From the NCBI GenBank assembly GCA_026874595.1, contig CM049306.1, positions 45,382,019-45,446,018 of the forward strand: 64,000 nucleotides of DNA, in the 5' to 3' direction. Below the pieces are notes generated by a model. The model was given only the letters and a program-made list of their open reading frames with translations, had not been told where the DNA came from and did not search any database. The position numbers and the translations under genes were made by a program. Shown here in pieces: positions 25,340 through 36,700 of the stretch (positions are counted from its first letter, which is position 1; every line of letters starts with the position of its first letter). This stretch comes from Sipunculus nudus (taxonomy: Eukaryota > Annelida > Sipuncula > Golfingiida > Sipunculidae).

Positions 25340-25605
25340 CATTCTGGTAAAGGTGGTATGGAAGTGGGCTTTGTCATGCAGTTGTGGGTGTGGATAAAAT
25401 TGTTGGAAGTGGTGTGAGTGTTAGGCAGCATGGTAAAGGTATTGGACAACATTGTGCATGCATAAGTGGGGAAATTCTTAGGATGTGGGACAACTTGGTG
25501 TAGATGTAGGATGTGAATTCTGACAACATGATATGGGTGCCAGACAAAAAAATGTAGCTGTGGAACAGTATTATGCAGATGTGGGACAATATTTTGCGCC
25601 CACTC
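25340..25605 (+). repeat. Degenerate GT-rich minisatellite (TGTGGGACAA-type)
   Basis: Motifs such as GATGTGGGACAA, ATTGGACAACATTGTGC and GATGTAGGATGTGAATT recur at short irregular intervals. The strand bias (GT-rich on +) opens spurious ORFs on the minus strand across the region. Confidence 0.45.
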
Positions 25606-27464
25606 CCCTCTCAAAACATGTTTTAGACCTAATTTTAGCCAAATCTGTTTTATTTTAGACAAATTTGTTTTTTTAAAGTCAAAGAATCAGACCAGTTCAA
25701 AAGTTAAAACATTTCCAAATGTTGACAGTGTGACATGAATTCATTGATTGTCAGGGGATGGGTAGATTTTATAAGGCCTATAAGGTGCTATTTTCACAAT
25801 GTACTGTACTTGGTTGGTACACAATATTAAAATTGTTAACAAAAGTAGTAAATGCAGGATGCCCCAGTAGGGCCACATCATGTTTGTGTTAGAGGTCTTA
25901 ATGTGTCTGAGAATTCCTCTGCTTTCTTGTGCCTGTTCAAGATGGCAGCATTCCAACTGAAATTTATAAAAATTACAGCAGAATATGCCAGATCCAGAGT
26001 AAACAGACATGGATTGCATCAGGATGACAGACTGGTTGAGTCGGTAGCTAGAGGGCATCTGGATATATGGTCAGTTTAATTGCTGGCTGGTGGCAGAAAA
26101 TAATTAAAGCATTATAATCACTTTCTGTTCTTCTAATTCACTCTCCAGGACGCAGAAAAAGCCCAATTACAGACAAATTTTAATCATTTGCATGCTTGGA
26201 GAAAGAGAAAGAAGACTGAAGTGCTCCGTGATTAGAATCCTGGCCACGGCATCATACTTTGTTCAGTACCTCTGTGAATATGAGAAAAGTAATTATTAAG
26301 CCTTGAACTAATTACCTCCACTGCTGAATTGCTATTTTATTCGGCCGGGTATAGATTTAATAACCAAGATAGAACCTCAGTTATTAATGAGCTGTTCTGT
26401 TGGTACTTGTGAGTTTTTAATCTGCCTGTTTCTATTATTTTAGGATAAGTGTCGGCAGTGTTTGTCGGGATCTTATAGCTGCAGATTAGTGCCAGATGGG
26501 GAAATGTCATCAGAATACATCTATTATTCCCCACTGACGCTAAAATTGGGCTTGTTTTTGGTGGAGTCTGCATGTACTTATTAACTAAAGAAAAGGTTAT
26601 ACCTAGTGATTATGTTTTAATAAAATGTTTTGAGGTAGATATTACTGGAGATGCTTTCAATTTGTAGATCTTGTTGATTTGCCCACTGATTGTAAAGTAA
26701 TGTGGAGCCAGCTGTAGATACTTATGCTCCATAAGCAGCTGTTATACACTGCAGTCGTTCAAGATCTCCTTCGCTTTAAATGCTGTTTTGTTTAGTAAGT
26801 TTTTTGTGTTTTCTACACCAAGGCTGGCACAGGGCCAAGAATTTTTATCAGACTGATGAGAGCATGGTATCTCATTTTACATCAGACCAATTAAAAACGG
26901 TGTCAGTGTGAGTGAAGAGTGTAGTGATACTGTATAATTTCTTTTTCAGCACCTTGTATAATAGTTTGTATCAGATTTAGATAACAGTTGAATTTAGCAG
27001 TCATCACATATTCACTGTTCTATAACAAGGATCTGTTATAAAATAGCAGTTTCCTGTTTCAGGATGCAGTTACAAAAAATTGTTTGGGTTGATGGGCAAT
27101 CCCCACCAGCTTTTCAAGGGCAAAATGGTGAAATATCAATAAAATCAATAACTGCCGGCAGCAGCTCACAGACCTCTAAAAATTTCAGACAGGTTGGCTG
27201 GTGTCACTTGAGGGTGTGGCTTGTTATATACACATGTATCCCTGAAGTATCATCCATGGATACTCAGGTCTTCAGCTTGCTACTGCTCTCTGAGTATCTG
27301 TGGGCGCAGGGTGAATCCACTCTTAGGGTTTTCTTTTATCAAGAGAAGCCTGTCATTTCTGAATCAGTGGATAGAAACCACTGAACCCAGTATACATAGT
27401 AATGTTTTATTCTCCCTAAAGCTCACAAACTGACAGACTGGGTAATACTAAAACATAATGAGCC
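25606..27464. other. Unassigned intronic-type DNA
   Basis: No exon, RNA gene or clear repeat was recognised. 26120-26560 is of mixed composition and might be conserved non-coding DNA, but nothing specific supports this. Confidence 0.35.
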
Positions 27465-27690
27465 TGAACAGTCAAGGGGGAAAACACTCAGCCCTCTCTG
27501 CTGTTGACCAGGGTTCAGTGCCCAGTACGGGTTGTACTTGTAGTGGCCCGTCCATGGCTGTTTGTTTTCTCCTGGTTCCGTAGTTTCCTCCACCTTAAGA
27601 TACTTCTGAATGCCACATATAAAGAAATATTATCGTAAAACTCTAAAACTGGAGAATTTATTCAAGAATTTGACCATTGTGATGGGATTG
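27465..27690 (+). repeat. SINE-like element with B box and conserved-type core
   Basis: GGGTTCAGTGCCC at 27511-27523 fits a Pol III B box. About 40 bp further on, 27564-27594 carries a TTTTCTCCTGGTTCCG / TTTCCTCCACC block, a kind of core seen in invertebrate SINEs. The A box is not clear, so the head is degraded or the element is 5' truncated. The 3' end is not defined. Confidence 0.45.
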
Positions 27691-28069
27691 TTTCCCTTAA
27701 AACAAAAATCAAAATTGTAGGTTTATATATCATATGATTTATGATAACAAGTTGTAATTAGTGACACACTAAACTATTATAAATAAATAAATAATACATA
27801 CCTTTTGATCCTTTTATTTCAGCAACCTTTATAAGCATGTATTATTTATGAAAAGAATAACTAATGGCTGTTTAACTTATAAAATGTAAATTAAAATCTG
27901 AATAATTTTTCATCCTAATAATACACATCTCGGTAATCATTTAATCAGCACGTGTCATCCCCCACTATCACTATAAAATATTGTATCCACAGTGGTTCAG
28001 TAGGCTTTTACTACCTGTTAAATTGTCCATATAGGGTTTATCTAAGATAGTCTCTATGTAAAACTTCAC
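27691..28069. other. Unassigned AT-rich DNA with ATAAATAA run
   Basis: A short ATAA microsatellite lies at about 27780-27797. No gene was recognised. Confidence 0.4.
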
Positions 28070-28431
28070 CCAGCATTCTTTAAATATGTAGCTTCCATAT
28101 CACAGTCCATGACACCTGTGGTGTATTTTTCACTCATTTCATCAATCTTCATCATTGCTGTCAGTATCTGCCAGTTTATCTTAAACCACCGAATGGCCCT
28201 GCTTGGATGTTTTTTCAAAGCTAGAGAAAGAGAAAAGACTATGTCATTGTAGCAAGAGATGTTCAGGAATACGTGCAGTATCAAATGAAAGACACAGTGA
28301 CCTGTAGCTATCATACTCTGGTTGATTTCCTTGTGAAGCTCAAAGCATCTCTTAAGAATGAGGTTTCTTGTTTTATATGATGATTTTTCTACCTCAACGA
28401 GTATCATGAACATTATCTTTTCCAAGAACAT
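28070..28431 (-). CDS. Speculative antisense exon, membrane-protein-like, unrecognised family
   Basis: The open frame runs from an ATG at plus 28431 toward 28070. A plausible GT donor (GTGAAG on the minus strand, plus 28064-28069) lies just before the in-frame stop, so it could be an internal or first exon of about 362 bp. The translation has a charged segment with a Leu/His heptad-like stretch (residues ~17-40), then a hydrophobic segment (~44-72), then a charged helix-like C-terminus. This loosely recalls the penultimate region of gustatory-receptor-like seven-TM proteins, but the diagnostic C-terminal motif of that family is not present and I found no partner exon. Length alone is near chance expectation for this composition. 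The strand is opposite to the TIA1/TIAR exon 365 bp away, so a real gene would be nested antisense. Confidence 0.18.
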
Positions 28432-28765
28432 GTTGATAAATTAATAAAAAACATCTATAATGTGAAATCTAGAATATTTACAAAAATTACATCATTCCTC
28501 TCCTGTAATTAACATTTCAGTTATTTTAAAGGAGAAATGTCTTTTACCAGCTCAAGGTTTGAGGCAATTATCAAAATATGTTCATAATATTAATGGCAGT
28601 TTCCACCCAAATGAATTAAGAATACCTGCATATTTGATTTACCTGTTGTGTAATACACATACAAATTGTGAAAATTGAACCTTGGGAACATGAAACCAAC
28701 AACTGTATTCATGATGACCTGTTCAGTTATCTCAGTATAGTAGGATATTAGTATGTATTATGCAA

Positions 28766-28795
28766 GTGACTGAATGTTGATTTTCTGTTTTGCAG
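28766..28795 (+). promoter_or_regulatory. 3' splice site of the TIA1/TIAR exon
   Basis: A branch-point-like GTGACTGAAT (candidate A at 28773), a T-rich tract and TGCAG ending at 28795 precede the exon. The distance from branch to AG is about 22 nt, as is usual. Confidence 0.75.
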
Positions 28796-28891
28796 TCCGG
28801 AAATGACCCATATGCCTTCATCGAGTTTCAAGAACACAGTTCGGCAGCAACAGCTTTAGCAAGCATGAACGGCAGGATATGCATGGAAAAG
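28796..28891 (+). CDS. TIA1/TIAL1 homologue: TIA-1/TIAR family RNA-binding protein, RRM1 exon
   Basis: This 96-nt, 32-codon exon starts and ends in phase 0. It reads [11 protein letters not shown] and continues through EH..AA.ALA.MNGR to Glu-Lys. DPYAFIEF (28805-28828) is the RNP1 motif, with the aromatic residues that stack on RNA, followed by helix 2 and the start of the last strand of RRM1. The pattern NDPY-F-EF-EH-AA-AL--MN-R is characteristic of TIA-1/TIAR. These nuclear-cytoplasmic proteins bind U-rich RNA through three RRMs, promote recognition of weak 5' splice sites via U1C, repress translation and nucleate stress granules. Exon ends match the usual placement of introns around this segment of RRM1. 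Which paralogue it is cannot be decided from one exon. The preceding RNP2 exon and the following VKVNWA-type exon were not found in the window, so flanking introns probably extend to both edges. The donor GTATTC is weak. Confidence 0.9.
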
Positions 28892-28897
28892 GTATTC
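28889..28897 (+). promoter_or_regulatory. 5' splice site of the TIA1/TIAR exon, weak
   Basis: AAG|GTATTC with GT at 28892-28893. The intron side matches the GTAAGT consensus poorly after GTA. Sequence just downstream is moderately T-rich. TIA-1 itself is known to help U1 at weak donors followed by U-rich sequence, so autoregulation is conceivable but not shown. Confidence 0.75.
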
Positions 28898-31800
28898 CAG
28901 CTGTTCTGAATATCTGTCTAAAATATCCAGAACATGGGACGCTTACTAACTAGGAATTAAAGAGTAAAGAATTGCCCCTGAGGATGTGAAAATTACCATG
29001 TATCCCTTTATTTTATTTATACAGCTCCATTTTGATTTAATAGTTTCAGAGACTGCTCGTAGTCGTGGGCCATGTTATAAAAGGTTGAATATCCAGTTTC
29101 CGTGTTTACCCCAAACTTCTTCAGTCTATTTTGAACCAGATTTATACAGAAAATTCTTTAGAATTTGCCAAATTGTAACTTCAATGTTGTGCACATTTTA
29201 GCTTTGATATTTAAGGTGGAGGGTTCATTGAAGGCTCTTAGGTTCTGGATATTAACATTCAGATGTATACTTTTTACCTTTCTTTTTGTGTCTGTGTAAT
29301 CTTGGTGTGGTCTCTCTGCGGATAAAGTGGAGAAAATAAATCAGGACTTGGGTAAGTAGGGAGAATCGGCAAGGGAGCAGGGACTTAAGTGCACGGAGGT
29401 AAGTTTTTGTGGGATGTACATTTTTTTGGTCCCTGAAAGAATGTTCTTTTAAAAAATGCTTGAATCAATCTATTTACAGATATATGTCATGTGTATCAGT
29501 ATTCAATGCGAATTCAGTTTCCAGCCAGTTAAGATTTATTGGCAATAATATGTTCTGTGTTTTGAAAATATGATTAATCATTGATATTAGGATCGTACAG
29601 TGCTGTACATATTTGTGCTGTACTGTTCATTTCAAGCTGTACAGTTTTCACAGTACAGTTTCATATAACTTATCATAAAAAGGAAAGGGTTGGGGCTTGA
29701 ATAAAGATGGGCACATTTATTAATGTACACCTAAAAAAAACTTGGGTTTTCATATATGATAGATTATACATGCATCTTCATCTTGTATCATGTCTTTGCC
29801 TCGTCTGGTTCTTCTGAGATGCCTATGTACACTTTTAAGGAGATGCATTGGGAAACAAAGCTTATGGTCAGGAAGAACAAATCTCTAATCCTGCATCCTA
29901 TGTACCTTAAATCTGTGGTACTCCAGGAGACAAAAATTGAGTGGAGCCCGAACTCCGCCAGATTAAGTTAGCGTTCCAATTTCCTTAATGTACAAGCCAG
30001 TTGATATCAAAATCTACGCATGAGATGTCTGAAGAAGTGTGAAAGACGAAGTGCTTTGGTGAAAGTCCTCCAGATCTGCAGAAGCACCACTCGTGGGACT
30101 TCCACTCTTCTTGGGCGATTTTTAAAACATCTTGGTCTGATTGTGGCAATATGTTCAACCTGTACTGAATGTGAGGATAATGTATGCTGATCAACATTAT
30201 TTTAGCCTGACTTTACAATTTGATTGCCTGTGTAGTTTTACTTAATGCAGTTTTCTAAAGGTTAATAGTTGGACTCCTTGCGTGTGGATGCGATGCAAGT
30301 CTGATCGTTCCCTATGTGTAGGCCATTAGGTATATTTAGCAGAGGGATCATTTATCATTACCTGTGTCCTCCTATGCAACCAGTGTATTAAAAACAGAAG
30401 AAGTAGTATTTAGTACTAATAGTAATAATACAATAGTAAATTAATTATCCCTATCCCTGACATATAGATTAACATTTTTAACATGAAATTCAGTATTTTC
30501 TTTTTTATTGTAGTATGCTTCCAGGGTTTTCATTGTGTATGATATAAATAAATTCTCTGATAGCTGATGTGAGACACTCGTGTGGATGGCACGGAGAGCA
30601 TATATAGCAAGACAGTACTTGTCACTGGCCTCATGGATATTTAAACAGTATACTGAATTATATGGCATCTTCTGTAGCATACAGCTATGTCTTATGCACT
30701 CAGCATACCAGATTTTAACATCTCCTGGCCACAGTTTCAGCTTAAAAAAAATTAGAAAATTTAGCTGATTGTTGAAAGCTAACTATTAATTTATTAGGAG
30801 TGGAAAGTAATACTTCATTTTGAGCCAGTGGATACTCGATGTTTATGTATATTTAATTTAAATAATAACTGGATTATGGGGCCTTGAAACTTTTCCTTTT
30901 TATTATATTTTATACTGAGTATTGTTTTTTTATGGATTTTATTTATAATTAAGTCAATTGAAAATACAATCCCCCCTCAAGAGTATCAGTGGTATATATT
31001 CAACATGACAACCTTTGTTGGTAAGGCACCTACCCAATCCACTTGTAAACCATTGGTTTTATTGTCTTCCACATAAAATAAAGTGTAGTACTATTTTTTT
31101 TTCTGACATAAGCCATTTGATATAGCCCAGGTCTGTAATTGACATGTAACATGTACATACAAGTGACAGCTGTCATGTACCAAAGCCAATAAGAATAAAA
31201 ATAGTGACCTGCTAAATGAGTTGTGCCACACAGTTTTTCCCCTAATTCTTGAGAGTTATTCTATCCATGTCCATATTCCATGGTGAAGCTAATAAATCAA
31301 ATTCCACATAAATATGCCGACTTTGCCATGCAGTATGACAGACAAATGAATTTAGACCACTAGATTCATGCACAGATTAATAGGGATAGAACTGATGGGG
31401 CTTGTGAATTGAATTTATCCTGTATGTAAGGTTAGAGCAGTGAGGGTGGCATTGGAATGCATATAAAAGAGCTTTTCTCTTTATTTCATGTGCTCCAGAG
31501 TTGTTGGCAAGATGTTTTACATGGCATTTGGTTCAGGTATTGTTGCTAGGCGGAAGGCACTCCAGTTTATCATTGCCGGGATTATTGACTCGATGAGAGC
31601 TGTCAATTACGCTGTTTTTACCAGCCGTCCAAATGATGACAAAGTAGGAAACAACAAGATTCCAACAAGGCGTAATAGCCAGGCTCCGTATTTTTGGTAC
31701 AGCACCAAACTGGTAGCTGTTGGGACATCAATTTCTTTCTGTGATGGTCTGTAGAATCTTAGTTAGTCAGCTTCAGTGTCTTGTCCGAGTCATCCGTCAC

Positions 31801-33118
31801 AGAGTTAGTGCCGGCTGCGGCCAGATGAGTATTTGTCGTAGCTGTGTCAAAAATCAATAGAGGGCTATCTGTTTCCATATTCTGGCCCTGTCTTGTGGAA
31901 TTCAAACCCTTTTCTATCCCGACCTGGCACCTCTTGAGTGCCTATAATTTGATCAGTTATAAATTAAGGTTGTGAAGGAACATAATCTCATCATTGGTGA
32001 TAATTAGGACAAATTATCCATATTTGTGTGGACTTCGGAGACAGAACCAATCATTTTGGCTACATTGATGGCAGTCCTTCCCAGATGGTCAGTGTAACTC
32101 GCCACACTCGAAAGGTAGGAACTGCGGCAGTTTCCAGAAATGTTGATGGGTGATTAGTAGATTGAGTGCTGGGGCTTTATGAGGCACAAGAGGATTATTG
32201 CTACGTTACATTAAGATTAATGGCTATGGTTGGATGGCAGTGCTCATTAATGTAGTGTTTGCTGGCACCTTCTCCTAGAGGGGATCGCTTCCTCTGCGAT
32301 CCCCATTTCCGTACCACCTATGAAGCTAACACTGGATTCTATCTTTGTTTCACCTAAAGGGTTTTTGACTTGCCAACGGGAAATTGTATGCCTTAGTTTA
32401 TAAAAAAAATTGCTCGGAGCCATTTGATGGGAAGAGAAGAGAATAGCTGCTGCTAGTTTTAAAAATGTGATAATATATATCTGTTCTGTTGTTCCTGTCA
32501 CATGTAGTGGTGTTTATATTTGTATGCGCAGGTGCTTCTCAGATCGGAAAAAGTCCTGATTGATGGCCTGATTGAAACATTGATTGGTTCTTGCTACGTT
32601 TTTGTGGTCATAATGATACCATTCTTCACTGTTTGGTATTTTTAGTATTTCATACTGTACAGTGAGTGTGTGTGTGACGAATGAAAAAATCATTAATTCC
32701 TGGCAGGTGTTATTTTTCAGTATTACATAGAGTGTGTGTTGTCTAATAAGAAACCAGTATTCTTTGGCAGGTGCTTGTAATGCTGTTATTATTGGGTGCC
32801 AGGTGATGCCACCTATAGGTTCATAAAAAGCTGATTTTTTTGCTGGTCATATATTGAAATAATCGCTTATATGCCTCTTAGGTAAATTTAGCCAAATGTT
32901 TCTCAATATTTCGAAAGAAAAACCTAGATCAAGACGAAGAAGAATTTCAAAGTCTGATGGCCTAATTAGCAGCTTCTGCTGTTACAGTCTTTGAAATGTT
33001 CTTTTAGGCCACACCAATTAAAAATAAAGAGAAAATAAAAAAAAATTTCATTGGAAATGCTGCTCATATTATTTTCATTGATAAATTATTTGGGTAGTGG
33101 GGGTGGTTGTTTAGTCAC
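28898..33118. other. Unassigned downstream intron sequence
   Basis: No further TIA1/TIAR exon was recognised. 31480-31860 is a mixed-composition island with an 88-codon ORF (31488-31754, +) of no recognisable family. The rest is AT-rich with short homopolymers. Confidence 0.45.
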
Positions 33119-33340
33119 CTACATTCACGTTCATGCTGCAGACATCCATGCTTATATCTCCAGACTGGTTTGATGTATCTTCCTGAAAATTTGCATGTGT
33201 ATAGTTCTCACATAGCTCTTTATCATATGCAAAACTGGTGGCGCCTCCTGCAACCATTTTTGCACAGCGTCCTTCTGTTTGTCTGCCATGGGATAAAATC
33301 ACTCATATCTCGGCAGTGGATTGACATATATGCCTAAACT
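33119..33340 (+). repeat. Dispersed relict of the element A repeat unit
   Basis: The order of blocks (CTACATTCA, GCAGACATCCA, TGCATGTGTATAGTTCTCAC, CTTTATCATA-GCAAAACTGGTGGCG, GCAACCATTTTTGCACAGCGTCC, TTTGTCTGCCATGGG, AAAATCACTCATATCTC) matches the last, diverged unit of element A at about 1361-1600. The palindrome is degraded. No 5' head precedes it, so the copy is truncated. Confidence 0.85.
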
Positions 33341-33364
33341 AATGTCTTTCTTGGTCCCAATTGT

Positions 33365-33450
33365 TATTGGTCCCCACTTCTGCCGAACGGTGGACATTGA
33401 TTTGGGTTTGGCCGTCTGTCCGTCAGCCTCTCCATCAGGTTTTCGTTTTC
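33365..33450 (+). mobile_element. Possible hairpin-head fragment (element D)
   Basis: An imperfect stem-loop at 33370-33395 (GTCCCCAC against GGTGGAC) is followed by ATTGATTTGGGTTT and a CCGTCTGTCCGTC block. This is the same head, T-rich, GTCC-rich order as element B and the same general order as A and C. No 3' end was identified, so this may be a 5' fragment. Confidence 0.4.
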
Positions 33451-33618
33451 ATGCGATAACTTTTCTAAATGTCAGATTTCTTTCAAATTTGGGTCAGTGA
33501 TTTTTCTTATGCATACCTTGGTTGGGATTGGTTTTTGAGTGTGTGTCTGAAAATTTATTATCACCAGCTCTAAAACAAAAGAAAATTTTCCCTTTTGTTC
33601 CCAATTCACACAAAAAAT

Positions 33619-33722
33619 TATGACATATGGAGACATCTTCAGGGGACAGTGAAAACTAAAACACATGCACTGTGACATGTGGAGATGTCTTCAGGGGAAA
33701 ATAAAAACTAAAACATATTCAG
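33619..33722 (+). repeat. 52-bp tandem duplication
   Basis: TGACATATGGAGACATCTTC at 33621 recurs as TGACATGTGGAGATGTCTTC at 33673. Both are followed by AGGGGA, an AAAACTAAAACA-type segment and a short variable end. Two copies with a handful of mismatches. Confidence 0.85.
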
Positions 33723-36700
33723 AAGGCAAGCATGCACATTACAGGAAGCTAAAATAACAAGAGATGGAAATGGAGGACATAAATTCCACAAATTTGCTTG
33801 GTTGCTCTAATATCAGACCTTGCTTAGACAACCACTTCAAAAATGCAACCACTTTATCATGAATCCTATGGTGGTAATTTCAGGGTATCACTGTATTAAG
33901 AAATGAATTAATGAACCATTTGAATTTCAATAGGTACTCGTTGAACCATTCCTTTGGGAATGCTGTTGTCATAAATTTAAGCGATTCTACTTGATGAACT
34001 TGTATCACTGATATTTTTTATATCAGAAAACTACCCAATGAAGCAGTTATCTTGGTAATCACCTATAAAGAAAAAAGCATGGTAGCTCATTGGATGAACA
34101 TTGAAAATATTTAGGATATCATAAATTTATTCTCTCAAACATTCCTTTGTTACCAACAGGTATTATTTGATGAGTGTTGTCTCACTAAATGAAGGCCTTT
34201 GATAATAATGTTTATATATAATAGAGTAACTCTTTGAAACACTTTTTTCATCCTCCGCTATGGTTAGATGTAATATTTCGCTTGACTAGTCCCACTTAGT
34301 TGATCAGGCAGACAGACTCTGTTTTGAATGTTGTGCTTTTCATCAGCTTGGGTTGACAGCTCCTTCATTGTAGATGCAGGTTATTTCAATAATTAATAAG
34401 TGGTTCAAACCAGCTGTGCTGGTCAGGAAGTTTGGATGATTTCAGCGCTTTCAGCCAGTGTGGCTGTGTTTTAGACTGGGGCTGCAGCTATTGATCTCTT
34501 GAGCTGGCTGCAGGTTGCTGTGTATTTCGGTTTATAAATCCATCGGCTCCATGATAAAGCCAGCACTTGACAGAATTTGCCATTCCTCTCTATTTGCTGG
34601 TCCCTAGTGTTGTTTTATCCCCATTCGCATTTACTTTTTTATGTCCTTTTAATATGTTAACACTTGAAAGCTGAAAGGATTTTCTGCTCAGCAAGGATAG
34701 CTTAGCAAGTTGCTGTCCCAACGGCCTCCAGCGACTGAGTTGGTGTATGACAGTTAAAACAAGTTTATTGAACTGCCATTGTGTATAATGCATTTAGCCC
34801 AGATCATAAGGCAAAATATTAGCCACACAAGAAAAATGTCATCAACACCAAAGCCGGTTATCAAAAATAAATGAATTAACTTTTTCATTTGTGGTTCTGA
34901 TAATAGCCTTGGCTGCTAACAAATGTGTTGGGAATTGGATTTCTTTCACCCAGGGCAATTGAATCTATTTGTTGTTAAGCTTGTATAGTCCATAATCCGG
35001 GTGTTTTAATAGTGTGAATGATAAACCCTGTTAGCACAGGGGAATGGGTAATTAAGGTTAAAATATAATTGTTTCAGCCTGAATTAGAGTGATCTGGAGG
35101 GGGAAAGGGTACAAATATCAATTGATCTTCTTAAAGATATGCAACCTTTCCATATTCTCATACTTTGCGCTTTTTTTGTTTTGTTTTAAAGTGAATTTTA
35201 ATAAAGAAATCAAATCAATGAATTATAAAGATACCTGAGACCTGATTTGATTTAGCACTCACAGGATGATCCAGAAGTGAATTTTACTGCATAAAATTTT
35301 TAATGAACATGATAAAAGATCTGAATACTAAAAGATCTGAATACAGAATCCGCATACTAGAAATATTTATTCAGCAGGAAATTATTGTTAGATAAAAATA
35401 CTTTCCTTCCTGACAACATGTCAAAAGTTCTTAACCAACAGAAGTGACATTTAAACTGACATTTTGATGATTGATTGTGCAGTGTTACAATCAATTACAG
35501 TTTTACCGTCCTAGTTAGCTCATAACCAGGGCTTTGTTATGAGGAAACGTTTGTTATCATAATATTTAGGCAAGCAAACTTTAGAAAAGTAGGTGTTTTC
35601 TAATAACTAAATTTTACTATAAATAGACTGAAGAATAATCACATATTAGCACACATGTAGGCCTGTATACCAGCATGGATGATACACAAATCTAATATGG
35701 TCAGAAAATTTATACTTTTAAACAACTGATTAGTTTTGATTATCAGTCAATAGAAGTAAACCAAATTTTACTAATGATCAGTCTTTAAATTAAAGCATAT
35801 TCCTAAAAACGACAGTGACAAATGTTTTGAAATGTGATACCTAACCAGAATTAATACGTTTAAAGAAATTTTTCAAAATTGACTCAGTTGCAATGAATTT
35901 TTTTGCAATCATAAAATCACAAAGCTTATATTTATCTGTAAATTGATTATGTAACCTTAATTAATTATATTTCTTGTTCTTTCTTTTGTTCATTTCCATT
36001 AATTCAAGCTGGCAGGTCAACCTATTGATGGAAATAAAAAGTGATCACTCCACAATAAAATATAAATTACTGGGAACTGATAAATCTTCCAGCCAATCTT
36101 TACTGAAAGGGGTTCATGTTACCGTGTGGACACTTGTAATACTCTGTAAGCATGTCAAAAGTTGATAATTGCTGTTGGCAGGAAATGTGGTCATAAAATA
36201 TCATAATTGGCAAGATGGTTTTTGTGACAAATTTGCTTGGAAGACTGATATTGTTCATGGGTGATTTGATGTGTATATTCAGGAGAAGAGAAGGCCTTTG
36301 TGGGGAGTTGCCACCTGATCACAGTTGAATGCCACAACGCCAACTTATATTTTGGTCTGCCAGCATGAGATAGTTCAGTGATTGCCATGTTTACAGGACA
36401 AAGCAATAAGATAGGAAGAATTCAAGTGGATATGCAAGAAAATCAATGACGATGATCCTTAAGTTTTAAAGGGGGGGGGGGATATTGACTTGATGTGTCC
36501 GAATCAACCGATGCATTTCCAGTTTTGTCTGGCAAGTGTGTCCCGAGGTTATAAAGGCCCGGCAGCTCATGTGATGATTGCAAAGAAGAGAGGGCAAAAG
36601 GTGGGCAGCTCAGACATAAAGAAGAAACAGTGGCTGAATAGATGGGGCTATGGTAAGCTTTTACTCTGGACAGAATAAAAACAGTTAATAGTTGGCATTT

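Noticed and set aside
25339-25662. 107-codon minus-strand ORF rich in His/Thr/Pro
   Set aside because: It is a by-product of the GT-rich degenerate minisatellite and has low-complexity composition.
26030-26080. tRNA-like A box (GGTTGAGTCGGTAGC)
   Set aside because: No B box at the expected distance and no foldable structure.
29340-29405. Small exon ending at GGAG|GTAAGT near 29400
   Set aside because: The donor-like sequence is good, but no TIA1/TIAR-like or other conserved peptide and no acceptor frame fits upstream.
29985-30197. 70-codon minus-strand ORF resembling the 3' end of a retroelement protein
   Set aside because: I could not name a domain or find a reverse transcriptase or endonuclease nearby, so no claim is made.
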